This document shows, in pieces, positions 26,262-33,604 of a DNA stretch of 64,000 bases; within the stretch, counting starts at the first letter, position 1; each line of letters starts with the position of its first letter. A program made the translations under genes and the position numbers. The stretch is from Lachnospiraceae bacterium YSD2013 (GTDB lineage: Bacteria; Bacillota; Clostridia; Lachnospirales; Lachnospiraceae): NCBI GenBank assembly GCA_900100895.1, contig FMTX01000013.1, positions 1-64,000 of the forward strand, given 5' to 3'. The notes beneath the pieces are model-generated. The model was not told where the DNA came from. It made no database searches and worked only from the letters and a program-made list of their open reading frames with translations.

Positions 26262-26289
26262 GGGGCTCGCTTATGGCTGCAAGCCCCCT
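26262..26289 (-). other. GC-rich hairpin downstream of the PHP gene
   Basis: On the minus strand GGGGCTTGC pairs with GCGAGCCCC (9 bp including one G-T pair), 15 nt after the PHP stop codon. It may end the PHP transcript before the operon promoter, although no T-run follows. Confidence 0.4.
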
Positions 26290-26303
26290 AAATACTATGT
26301 TTT

Positions 26304-27185
26304 CTAATCAAACGTTCTCATTGCATCCATGTCGTTTTTGTAACCGGCTATTTGTCTCTTCATTTCTTCAACCAGTTCATATGCCACTCCGGTTTTGATA
26401 TCCGCTACGGGAAGCTCGTCTATGTAAGGTTTTCTTCCGAAGTCGCTTCCTCCGCTTACAAGGAGGTCAAGCTCTCTCGCGTATCCCACAAGCATTTCTT
26501 TGTACTCTTCCGAATGTCCCGGATGGTTGACTTCGATTCCGTCGAGTCCTTTTTTCTTAAGCTGCAAAAGAAGGTTCTTAAGATCGTCGTCGTTTAATCC
26601 GAGTACCAGGGGATATGCAAGAATCGCGAGGCCGTCTGCTCTGTGAATTGTCTCGAAGCATTTCTGGGGACTCGGCAGTTCGCATTTCCATTCGAAGTAG
26701 AGTCTTCCGAAGAATGCTCTTCCTTCGCTTGCCGTTGCGAATACTTTTATCTCGGTAAGGTAGTCAATCAATTCATTTATGGAAGAAATCTTTCTTTTTA
26801 TAATCTCTGCCATGTCGACTCTTACTTCGTGCTTCTCAAGCTGCTTAATTGCTCTTGCCAGGAACCTCTGCTTTTGATCCTGTGTGTTGTCGAGGATTCT
26901 GTTAAGTTCTTCGTTGTTCGGATCTACGAACAATCCGAGGATCTGCATATCGGGGTCGGATGAAACTGACATTTCCACACCGGGAATTAACTCGATTCCG
27001 AAATCCTCTCCCGCGTCCATGAGTTCCTTGATTCCCTTAAGCGTATCGTTGTCGGTAATTGCCAAGGCGTATAATCCGTTTTTCTTAGCAAGCTTAACGA
27101 GTTCGCCGGGAGTTAAGTTGCTGCTTGAGGCAGTTGTATGTGTATGTAAATCCGCTATTCTAATTTTCTTCTTATTTTTATCCAT
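26304..27185 (-). CDS. PHP-domain phosphoesterase
   Basis: This protein of 293 residues opens with IRIADLHTHTTASSSNLTP, the HxH metal motif of PHP enzymes. It continues with AITDNDTLKGI and IPGVEMSV and ends with SGGSDFGRKPYI. Relatives such as YciV/RNase AM remove phosphates or nucleotides from 3',5'-bisphosphates or RNA ends. The start at 27185 follows AAGGAGAAG; an upstream ATG reading through that site is rejected. It is divergent from the first HTH-TPR regulator and shares its operator region. Its role here is unknown. Confidence 0.85.
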   Translation of the reverse strand: MDKNKKKIRIADLHTHTTASSSNLTPGELVKLAKKNGLYALAITDNDTLKGIKELMDAGEDFGIELIPGVEMSVSSDPDMQILGLFVDPNNEELNRILDNTQDQKQRFLARAIKQLEKHEVRVDMAEIIKRKISSINELIDYLTEIKVFATASEGRAFFGRLYFEWKCELPSPQKCFETIHRADGLAILAYPLVLGLNDDDLKNLLLQLKKKGLDGIEVNHPGHSEEYKEMLVGYARELDLLVSGGSDFGRKPYIDELPVADIKTGVAYELVEEMKRQIAGYKNDMDAMRTFD

Positions 27186-27321
27186 TTTTCTCTTCTCCTT
27201 CCTGCGACTTTTCATCCAACTCTTTAAATTGTGATTGTTGTTCTTACTTTGTATGTGCTTCTTATATTGTTGTTGGATTCTGATATAATTATTCGATAAA
27301 TCCGCTTCATTCAGAACCCTG

Positions 27322-27387
27322 TTATTTGGAAAGTTTTTTTCCAATTACCTCAAATTTGTGGTTATTTGTGCGAGAATGTGATATATT
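27322..27387 (+). promoter_or_regulatory. Promoter and operator of the first HTH-TPR regulator
   Basis: The perfect inverted repeat TTGGAAA-N5-TTTCCAA (27326-27344) extends to TTTCCAATTAC. The -10 TATATT (27382-27387, extended by TGA) lies 33 nt after that motif. This is the same geometry as at the second regulator and suggests autoregulation. On the minus strand the mirrored arm TTTCCAAATAA has TTATAT or TATATC 33-34 nt away, a possible promoter for the PHP gene. Confidence 0.75.
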
Positions 27388-27417
27388 CTTTTTGTGGAGT
27401 GATATTAGGAGGGCGTT

Positions 27418-29307
27418 ATGGGTATCAGAGATTCGGGAACCATAATCAAAGAGGCCCGATTACAAGCGGGTCTTACTCAGGAACAGCTATCATTTGGGGT
27501 ATGTTCTCTTGCATCTTTATGCAATATAGAGACCGGCAAGATGGGAGTCAGCCCCTCTACTTTCCAAGCCTTGATGAAAAAAGCCGGTACTCCCAATGAA
27601 GCATACCCGCTTTTTTTGAACCGCAAGGATTTCGACGCGTTCATGCTTCTTAAGAACATTCGTCTCTATACCGATAAGAGTTGCTTAAGACACGCCTACA
27701 ATGACCTGATTCAGCTTAGGCTCTCCAATTACGGCAATATCAGGCTTTATTACAAGGAAGCTTTGTATCTCTACGCCAGAATTAAGTACCTAACTTATGA
27801 CGGGCAGTATGATTCGATTCTTGACACACTTAACAAAGCCATCGTAATCACCCATCCCGATTTTGACCTTTCGAACTTCAGTGACGAGTTCTTGTCGTTT
27901 GTTGACTACGAAATCATCATGCTCATGGCGAGCGTTTACATTAATATAGGTAAGATTGATTTGGCAGAGAATATTTGTCGCCAGACCGAGAAGACTCTCA
28001 GCAAGTCTCTCGCGGACGATAAGTACACCGCTTATGTCAGAATGCTCTACCACTTCACTTACTCCAAATGCCTCTTCTGTCAGAAGAAGTATTCCGAAGC
28101 CAAAGAACATTCCTCACTGGCCAAGGATCTTTCCGAGAAGTTTTATATCGAGGCCTACAAGACCGAGCTTATTCTTCTCGATATAATTAATGAGTATTGC
28201 GCGGGAGAACCGCTTCACGGGAACGATTTACTCTATATGCTTTCGCTGGCATCTCACCTCGGGTGCGGATTCCTCGGCGAATTAATTGAACTGCTAAAGT
28301 CTTTGCACGTTCCCGACAAGTATTTGGATGTAACGATTGCGGAGAAGCTTAAGTTATCGGAGTTTTCTTTTGAAGTCTCTGCGGAAGCTTTATCAGACGG
28401 ATCGTTTGATATATTCGATGACGATTTGCTCACTATCGGTGCATTGATTGGCGTCCTCAGAAAAGAGCAGCGCTTGTCGCTTAATGTCCTGTGTGACGGT
28501 CTGTGCAGCGTGTCCAAGCTTTCCAAGATTGAGAACCGCAAGCAGGAGCCCAGCATCTTTCTTGCCGAAGCATTGCTTAACAGGCTGGGATATTCGGAGC
28601 GCGATTTTATCTTCTATGGCAACACCGTCGAGTCCGAGTGTTGGAAGCAAAAGAACTTCTTGCTCAGCAAGCACCGTCAGGGCGATCACTCTTCCGAGGA
28701 AGTTGTAGCCGTAATGAATATGGGGCTTAAATCCGATGAGCCTTCCATGCGGCAGGTATGTCTGTTCTTTAAGAACAGCGCCGACTTCTCCGAGCAGAAT
28801 TGTGAGGCGCTTATTGAAGCACTTAAGATATCGATTCCCGATTTCAGCGTTGCCACCATCGGCCAGCGCAGACTTTCCTGGAACGAGATAACAATTCTTA
28901 ACTGCATCTGCACTAACTACATAAGGCTTAAGAAATACAAAGAAGCCGCGGCCATAAATGACGCTCTGCGCGCCTATGCCAAGAAGCCGTTCATTACTCC
29001 CAAGTATATGAGCGCGACATTGTTCCTATCGGAACGGCTTCGTTTCAGATATTTATATAACTTCAACAGGTTCCACGACATTATCAAGGAGCTTGAAGAG
29101 ATAAACGACGAATTCCTGCTTAAGAGCGTCGGTTCTGCCGCAGATTTGTTCTTCTACTCTTCCCAAGCCTACGGCGAGCTTCATGATTACGATAAGATGA
29201 TTGCTCACGCACGTATCGCTGCGGGGTATTTCATGATAATGGGGCTCACAAGAAGAAAAGATTACTTATTGTCAGAAATACATGAACAATTCAATGTTGA
29301 TGTATAA
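27418..29307 (+). CDS. Double-HTH TPR-type regulator, cassette 1 (putative peptide-pheromone receptor)
   Basis: This 629-residue protein looks internally duplicated. HTH1 (about 6-57: IIKEARLQAGLTQEQLSFG, then CSLASLCNIETGK) is followed by TPR-like helices. HTH2 (about 340-391: LIGVLRKEQRLSLNVLCDG, then CSVSKLSKIENRK) is followed by a second helical block. The tails after each HTH also correspond (LFLNRKDFDAFMLLKN and IFYGNTVESECWKQKN). An XRE-type HTH plus TPR helices is the build of RRNPP peptide receptors, though those usually have one HTH and about 300 residues. It faces a convergent precursor-peptide gene. AGGAGGGCG precedes the ATG. A peptide-sensing regulator is inferred. Confidence 0.85.
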   Translation: MGIRDSGTIIKEARLQAGLTQEQLSFGVCSLASLCNIETGKMGVSPSTFQALMKKAGTPNEAYPLFLNRKDFDAFMLLKNIRLYTDKSCLRHAYNDLIQLRLSNYGNIRLYYKEALYLYARIKYLTYDGQYDSILDTLNKAIVITHPDFDLSNFSDEFLSFVDYEIIMLMASVYINIGKIDLAENICRQTEKTLSKSLADDKYTAYVRMLYHFTYSKCLFCQKKYSEAKEHSSLAKDLSEKFYIEAYKTELILLDIINEYCAGEPLHGNDLLYMLSLASHLGCGFLGELIELLKSLHVPDKYLDVTIAEKLKLSEFSFEVSAEALSDGSFDIFDDDLLTIGALIGVLRKEQRLSLNVLCDGLCSVSKLSKIENRKQEPSIFLAEALLNRLGYSERDFIFYGNTVESECWKQKNFLLSKHRQGDHSSEEVVAVMNMGLKSDEPSMRQVCLFFKNSADFSEQNCEALIEALKISIPDFSVATIGQRRLSWNEITILNCICTNYIRLKKYKEAAAINDALRAYAKKPFITPKYMSATLFLSERLRFRYLYNFNRFHDIIKELEEINDEFLLKSVGSAADLFFYSSQAYGELHDYDKMIAHARIAAGYFMIMGLTRRKDYLLSEIHEQFNVDV

Positions 29308-29317
29308 CATACATTAA

Positions 29318-29342
29318 AAATGGCGAGGCTTTTGGCCTCACC
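29318..29342 (+). terminator. Hairpin after the first regulator
   Basis: ATGGCGAGGC and GCCTCACCAT form a stem with one mismatch about 10 nt after the regulator stop. The T-run is poor, so termination here is tentative. Confidence 0.4.
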
Positions 29343-29448
29343 ATCTAACTGTTTTATATTTGGATTCTTCCGAATTCGCTCTGTCATTCAGTCTTCATCC
29401 ACTGATTGAGAGCTCCTCGGGGTGTATATTTATACTCGCATGATGTAT

Positions 29449-29472
29449 AAAATATCCTGGCCGATATTTTTA
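29449..29472. terminator. Bidirectional hairpin between regulator 1 and peptide gene 1
   Basis: AAATATC and GATATTT pair around a 6-nt loop, with T-rich flanks in both directions. It lies 21 nt after the stop of the minus-strand peptide gene and beyond the end of the regulator. The stem is AT-rich, so confidence is moderate. Confidence 0.45.
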
Positions 29473-29492
29473 ATCATTGGTTCCGAGTATAA

Positions 29493-29708
29493 TTACTCAG
29501 CTGCGTAGCCCACGTCTTCATCACCGTTGGGTTCAGCGTATCCGGCACCCGGTCCGGGTATGATGCTCTCAGCTGCGTAGCCTACATCCTCATCACCTAA
29601 GGGTGTAATGGGGCTGAGATTGCCGAATGTAAGGGGAAGAATTACCACTACGGTCATAATGGCTGTCAGGGCTGTCTTGACCGTTTTTGGTGTGCGTGTG
29701 TTTTTCAT
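29493..29708 (-). CDS. Precursor peptide 1 with repeated C-terminal decapeptide (putative pheromone)
   Basis: This 71-residue product has a basic start (MKNTRTPKTVK) and a hydrophobic segment (about 12-29, ending ILPLTFG) typical of an exported leader. The C-terminal part contains GDEDVGYAAE twice, at 38-47 and at the extreme C-terminus (62-71), linked by a Gly/Pro-rich spacer. AAAGGAGG precedes the ATG. The leader resembles that of precursor peptide 2 while the C-terminus differs, as in families of secreted signalling peptides. It is convergent with the first double-HTH regulator and carries the shared operator. A signal role is inferred; a small secreted toxin is an alternative. Confidence 0.8.
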   Translation of the reverse strand: MKNTRTPKTVKTALTAIMTVVVILPLTFGNLSPITPLGDEDVGYAAESIIPGPGAGYAEPNGDEDVGYAAE

Positions 29709-29773
29709 AACTTAATGTACCTCCTTTAGGTTTATGCACTTTTTGAATGATTATTCATTCGTTCCTTTTGACA

Positions 29774-29823
29774 ATTTTATCTTACAAAAAAGAGGCACAA
29801 ATAAGAACCATAGTAATTGGAAA
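29774..29823 (-). promoter_or_regulatory. Promoter and operator half-site of precursor peptide 1
   Basis: On the minus strand TTTCCAATTAC (complement of 29813-29823) is followed by exactly 33 nt and then TAAAAT (complement of 29774-29779). The left arm of the inverted repeat is poorly kept, so this is close to a half-site. The spacing equals that at both regulators and at the PKS/NRPS operon. Confidence 0.7.
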
Positions 29824-29891
29824 ATAAATCACAATATGTTGCGACTATTATATACAACAATGCGATTTTGACAAAAAACTTCTTTTTCCGA

Positions 29892-29926
29892 CAAAAAAAC
29901 TGTGCAACTTTTTCAGTCACACAGTT
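29892..29926 (-). terminator. Terminator of the zinc-dependent phospholipase-like gene
   Basis: On the minus strand AACTGTG and CACAGTT form a stem followed by a long T-run, about 30 nt after the stop of the gene at 29956-30609. Confidence 0.65.
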
Positions 29927-29955
29927 ATTCTAAACAATTACAATTAATGAAATTA

Positions 29956-30609
29956 TTAACACAACTTTTCTATTACATAATCGCTCCCACTTTTTATCAG
30001 TTTATCCATCGCTTCATGGGTGCAGATTGTGTATTCATCTATATCTGAAATGTCTCTTTCAACAAATTCCTGTTCGAAAAGTTTCTTTATCCTGCTTTCT
30101 ATTATTTCTTTATCAATTATGCCATCCAATGTTATTGCTTTCGCTGAGTTTAGTATTGTTTTGAGATCATCTCTCTTACTAAATTCGCGATACAGATAAT
30201 AGTTATAGCCAAAGTTTTCTTTGAGAAAGTGTTCCCGCTCCTTATCAAAATCTCCCTTTATGGAGCACATGAACGGATAAAAGAAATTCATGCTGCTGAA
30301 TACATCAGTATATAAATGTACCAGATACCCAAGCACAAAGTCCTTATCATACTTGTCTCCGGCCGACTCGCTAAAAGCTTTTATGCTGTTCACCCACAAA
30401 TCTACGTGTCCGGAGTTTGATACCTTGCCCCAGTGCAGGCCCTCCACAAAGAGATGGCTTCTTTCTTTGTCCGCGACTACGTAGGTGTCGCTTGCGTGAA
30501 CCGCGTCGGGGGCGATTGATCCGAGGATGTACGTAGAGTAGTCCTTAATCCCTCCAAGCTTCTCTGCAACTCGCTCCGCTATATAGATATGTGTCATCGT
30601 GTAAGCCAT
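29956..30609 (-). CDS. Zinc-dependent phospholipase C-like family protein
   Basis: This 217-residue protein begins MAYTMTHIYIAERVAEKLG and continues YILGSIAPDAVHAS, KERSHLF and GYLVHLYTDVF. The spread His and Asp residues match bacterial Zn_dep_PLPC-type proteins, which share the fold of phospholipase C and S1 nuclease. There is no signal peptide, so it is probably intracellular and its substrate is unknown. It sits between the two regulator cassettes with its own terminator, and no shared operator was found directly upstream. Confidence 0.65.
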   Translation of the reverse strand: MAYTMTHIYIAERVAEKLGGIKDYSTYILGSIAPDAVHASDTYVVADKERSHLFVEGLHWGKVSNSGHVDLWVNSIKAFSESAGDKYDKDFVLGYLVHLYTDVFSSMNFFYPFMCSIKGDFDKEREHFLKENFGYNYYLYREFSKRDDLKTILNSAKAITLDGIIDKEIIESRIKKLFEQEFVERDISDIDEYTICTHEAMDKLIKSGSDYVIEKLC

Positions 30610-30648
30610 AGATTGATTACCCCTTATGTTAAATTGTACTTACATTCT

Positions 30649-30680
30649 AAAAAAATACTCCCCGGTTAACAAGGAGTATC
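30649..30680 (-). terminator. Terminator of the small membrane protein gene
   Basis: ATACTCC and GGAGTAT form a stem followed on the minus strand by seven T, about 40 nt after the stop of the gene at 30721-31044. Confidence 0.75.
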
Positions 30681-30720
30681 TTTAGGAATTAATTATTTAT
30701 ACATACATTCTTAAAGTGAT

Positions 30721-31044
30721 TTACGAATATTTTCTCACAATCCGCTTATAGAAGCGATATATGATATACACTCCGGCGAAAAGGTTAGTCAAAGCAAGCA
30801 CCAACCCGACTCTCGGAAAAAACAGCGCAAGCAACCCTATCATCATCCATGCCGCCGCCCACACTCTGTAGAGAACCGACATATCGGCATTGTAGCAAGG
30901 TATATCCTTAATCTTATCGCCAAGCGAACGGTCACCGCGTCGGAAGCATATAGGCTTACCGTATTTTTCACCGATAACCGTCATGAAAAAGAAGACCAGT
31001 GCGCACAATAAACAGCTTGCGCTTAAACTAAGAACTGCCAACAT
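30721..31044 (-). CDS. Small membrane protein with three predicted transmembrane segments
   Basis: This 107-residue protein has hydrophobic segments at about 1-23, 60-78 and 81-97 and a basic C-terminus. It faintly resembles DUF3784-type proteins (CYNADMSVLYRVWAAAWMMIG) but is not confidently assigned. AGGAGGGG precedes the ATG. It is divergent from the second double-HTH regulator, and the mirrored arm of that operator gives TTTCCATTTAG, 34 nt, then TATAGT upstream of it. It may therefore belong to the same regulon. Confidence 0.75.
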   Translation of the reverse strand: MLAVLSLSASCLLCALVFFFMTVIGEKYGKPICFRRGDRSLGDKIKDIPCYNADMSVLYRVWAAAWMMIGLLALFFPRVGLVLALTNLFAGVYIIYRFYKRIVRKYS

Positions 31045-31125
31045 ATATATTCCCCTCCTGTATTTCTATTCCGATAATTCCTATACTATAATTAGATTAC
31101 AGTTCGATTATTTTTTGAACCCCAC

Positions 31126-31191
31126 TAAATGGAAAATTTTCTTTCCATTTACATTAAATTTGTCGCACAAATCAGCATTTTATGATATTAT
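31126..31191 (+). promoter_or_regulatory. Promoter and operator of the second HTH-TPR regulator
   Basis: TAAATGGAAA and TTTCCATTTA form a perfect 10-bp inverted repeat with a 6-nt spacer (31126-31151). TTTCCATTTAC is followed by 33 nt and the -10 TATTAT (31186-31191, extended by TGA). AAATTTGT occurs at the same place in this spacer and in that of the first regulator. Confidence 0.78.
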
Positions 31192-31224
31192 TTTTTCACA
31201 GGGGAATGAATTGTAGAGGGAACT

Positions 31225-33117
31225 ATGGGCATAAGAAACGCAGGAACTATAATTAAAGAAGCCCGTCTTCGGGCAGGTCTTACGCAGGAACAGATGTCCT
31301 TTGGTATTTGTTCCCTGGTTTCTTTGTGCAATATTGAGAACGGCAAGCTCGGTGTGAGCTCTTCTACATTCCAGGCTTTGATGAAAAGAGCCGGAGAACC
31401 CAGTGCCGCATATCCCCTTTTCAAGAATCGCCGAGATTTCGACGCATACATGCTTCTTAAAAATGTCCGCCTCTATACAGAGAAAAACTGTTTATTGCTT
31501 GCATACGATGAGCTCTTTAAGCTTAAGCAAAGCAACTACGGCGGCAATAAACTCTATTATCAGGAGGCATTGTATTTCTACGCACGCATCAAGTATCTTA
31601 CATACGACAGCGACTATTCCGAGCTGTTAGACGTATTGGCTTCAGCTCTCGATTTGACTCAGCCCGATTTTAATCCCGACGATTTTGAAAATACCTTTTT
31701 GTCCTCGGTAGAATGTGAAATTATCTTTTTAATGGCTCATATCTATATAAATACCGAAAGATTCGATGATGCCGAAAAGCTTATAAAAGGTCTGCAAAAG
31801 ATTATAGACAACAGTCTGGTGGATGATACATATACTGCCTATATTAAGGCATTGTGGCATTTTACATCTTCAAAGTTTTTCTTTTGCAACAAGGAGTATG
31901 CCAAGGCCAAAGAACAATCCGATATCGCCTCTGCCATAGCCTATAAGTATTATATCGAGCCTTTCAAGTTAGAAATCGTGATTTTGAAAGCTATCAATGA
32001 TTTCTGCATCGACAAGTCAAATGTCGGTAACGAGCTGTTGTATTTGCTGGCCCTTGCATCGCATCTTGAGTGCCATTATGTGTCCGAATTAAAAGGATTG
32101 CTTCGTGACATGCAGCTTCCCGAGAATTTGCTCGATGTCGAGGATCCGGGGAAGATTGAACTGACTCCTTTTAGCATGGAAACCGATTTGTGGCGTCTGT
32201 CAGACGGAACCATCGACCCGGATGACGAAAATGCCATCACGCTTGGTTCGCTTATTGGTGCGTTAAGATTTGAGCAGCGCGTTCCCATGAGTGTATTGTG
32301 CGATGGATTGTGCAGCGTTTCCAAGCTGTCTAAGATAGAGAACAAAAAGCAAGCGCCCAGCATTTATCTTGCAGAAGCTTTACTTAACCGTTTGGGATAT
32401 TCCGAGAGAGATTTCGTATTCTACGGAGATACTTCCGAGTCGGACTATTGGAAGCATAAGAACTTCCTGATTGCCAAGCAGTTGCAGGGAGCCATTACGG
32501 ACAAGGAAGCAACCGACATCATTAATGAAGGTATTAAATCCGATGAGCCTGCGATAAGACAGTTATGCTTGTCGTTTTTGAATAACCCCAACTACACCTC
32601 TTATGAGCGTGACAGAGCATTACTTGACTCGATTAAAATTTCCATTCCCGATTTTGACATTAAGACGTTACCTCAAAAACGGTTTTCATGGATTGAGATT
32701 TCAATTCTCAACGGTATCTGTATGAATGCGATTAAAGCTAAACGTTTTGATGATGCCAAAGAAATAAACGACATTTTGTGCGCTTATGCCGAGCAACCCT
32801 TTATTACCCCCAGGTACAAGAGTAACTCCTTACTTTTGTCTTTCAGGATGCATTTTAAGTATCTTTACAATTTAGATCAATTCGATACGATTATTGAAGA
32901 GTTCTCGAGAATTAAGGATGAATTTATGCTGAAAAGTTCCGGCTCTGCTGCCGATTTCTTTTTCTACACATCACAGGCATGCGGGGAGTTGCATAAGTAT
33001 CGCGAAATGACTATTCACGCCAGAATAGCAGCAGGTTATTTTATGCTAATGGGGCTTTACACAAGAAGAGACTATTTGCTCTCAGAGATTAAACGTCAGT
33101 TTGACGTTGAAGTTTAA
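31225..33117 (+). CDS. Double-HTH TPR-type regulator, cassette 2 (putative peptide-pheromone receptor)
   Basis: This 630-residue paralogue of the first regulator is collinear throughout. HTH1 is about 6-57 (IIKEARLRAGLTQEQMSFG) and HTH2 about 340-391 (LIGALRFEQRVPMSVLCDG, then CSVSKLSKIENKK), each followed by a TPR-like helical block. The C-terminal block keeps SAADFFFYTSQACGELHKY and HARIAAGYFMLMGL. The most variable stretches are in the helical blocks, as expected if the two bind different peptides. It is convergent with precursor peptide gene 2 and has the shared operator upstream, so autoregulation is likely. The function is inferred from architecture and context. Confidence 0.85.
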   Translation: MGIRNAGTIIKEARLRAGLTQEQMSFGICSLVSLCNIENGKLGVSSSTFQALMKRAGEPSAAYPLFKNRRDFDAYMLLKNVRLYTEKNCLLLAYDELFKLKQSNYGGNKLYYQEALYFYARIKYLTYDSDYSELLDVLASALDLTQPDFNPDDFENTFLSSVECEIIFLMAHIYINTERFDDAEKLIKGLQKIIDNSLVDDTYTAYIKALWHFTSSKFFFCNKEYAKAKEQSDIASAIAYKYYIEPFKLEIVILKAINDFCIDKSNVGNELLYLLALASHLECHYVSELKGLLRDMQLPENLLDVEDPGKIELTPFSMETDLWRLSDGTIDPDDENAITLGSLIGALRFEQRVPMSVLCDGLCSVSKLSKIENKKQAPSIYLAEALLNRLGYSERDFVFYGDTSESDYWKHKNFLIAKQLQGAITDKEATDIINEGIKSDEPAIRQLCLSFLNNPNYTSYERDRALLDSIKISIPDFDIKTLPQKRFSWIEISILNGICMNAIKAKRFDDAKEINDILCAYAEQPFITPRYKSNSLLLSFRMHFKYLYNLDQFDTIIEEFSRIKDEFMLKSSGSAADFFFYTSQACGELHKYREMTIHARIAAGYFMLMGLYTRRDYLLSEIKRQFDVEV

Positions 33118-33141
33118 TTTGTCATTTATTGGGACAAACTA

Positions 33142-33174
33142 AAAGAAGGTGAGCTGCGACGACTCACCTTCTTT
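33142..33174. terminator. Bidirectional terminator between regulator 2 and peptide gene 2
   Basis: AAAGAAGGTGAG and CTCACCTTCTTT form a 12-bp perfect stem with a 9-nt loop between the two convergent genes. Confidence 0.8.
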
Positions 33175-33193
33175 CAGATTCTCGTTGAAGAAA

Positions 33194-33382
33194 TCAGTGG
33201 TAATTGTATTCATCTCCGTCGTCACCATTGACGCTATAGACGATAGGTGTACCACCGATTGTGCTTCCGCCTACGGGCTTACCCCCGAGGGGTCTTCCCA
33301 AGGTGGGAGGAAGAATAACCATGATGGCCAGGACTACTGCAAGCACTGTCTTGGCCATTTTAAAAAGATTACGGTTTCCCAT
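33194..33382 (-). CDS. Precursor peptide 2 (putative pheromone)
   Basis: This 62-residue product begins MGNRNLFKMAK and has a hydrophobic segment (about 12-29, ending ILPPTLG) closely like that of precursor peptide 1. A Gly/Pro-rich spacer and an acidic, aromatic C-terminus (NGDDGDEYNYH) follow. There is no internal repeat. AGGAGG lies 11 nt before the ATG. It is convergent with the second double-HTH regulator and carries a copy of the operator arm upstream. The conserved leader and divergent C-terminus suggest a separate signal in a parallel circuit. This is inferred. Confidence 0.78.
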   Translation of the reverse strand: MGNRNLFKMAKTVLAVVLAIMVILPPTLGRPLGGKPVGGSTIGGTPIVYSVNGDDGDEYNYH

Positions 33383-33442
33383 ACCCCAAAGTGCCTCCTG
33401 TTTCTGTGATTATCTCAAATCACTATTTCCTACAACATCTAC

Positions 33443-33486
33443 ATTGTACATGCATCCTCAAAAAAAGTGAATAAAGTAAATGGAAA
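33443..33486 (-). promoter_or_regulatory. Operator half-site and candidate promoter of precursor peptide 2
   Basis: On the minus strand TTTCCATTTAC (complement of 33476-33486) precedes a -10-like TACAAT (complement of 33443-33448) by 27 nt rather than 33. At 33 nt only GTAGAT is found. The opposite arm of the inverted repeat is poorly kept. The motif copy is clear but the promoter geometry differs from the other four. Confidence 0.55.
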
Positions 33487-33569
33487 CTTTTTCTGAGATT
33501 GTTGGGATTATGATATATTTTTAAGATTTTTTCAAAAAATGTCAAGTCCGAGCTTCAAAAAAGGGCGTA

Positions 33570-33596
33570 AAAAGGGCGGAGATTTCTCTCCGCCCC
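33570..33596 (-). terminator. Terminator of the thrS-nhaC transcript
   Basis: GGGCGGAGA and TCTCCGCCC form a 9-bp stem with a 4-nt loop and a T-run on the minus strand, 9 nt after the transporter stop codon. Confidence 0.88.
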
Positions 33597-33604
33597 ATTT
33601 TTCT

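Noticed and set aside
27186-27344. Upstream in-frame extension of the PHP protein to an ATG at 27344
   Set aside because: The extension reads through the clear ribosome binding site at the 27185 start and through the regulator operator, and its residues look non-coding.
29493-33382. Precursor peptides considered as lanthipeptide or other modified-peptide precursors
   Set aside because: No modification enzymes, dedicated peptidase-transporter or Cys/Ser/Thr-rich cores lie nearby; the leader looks like a Sec signal.
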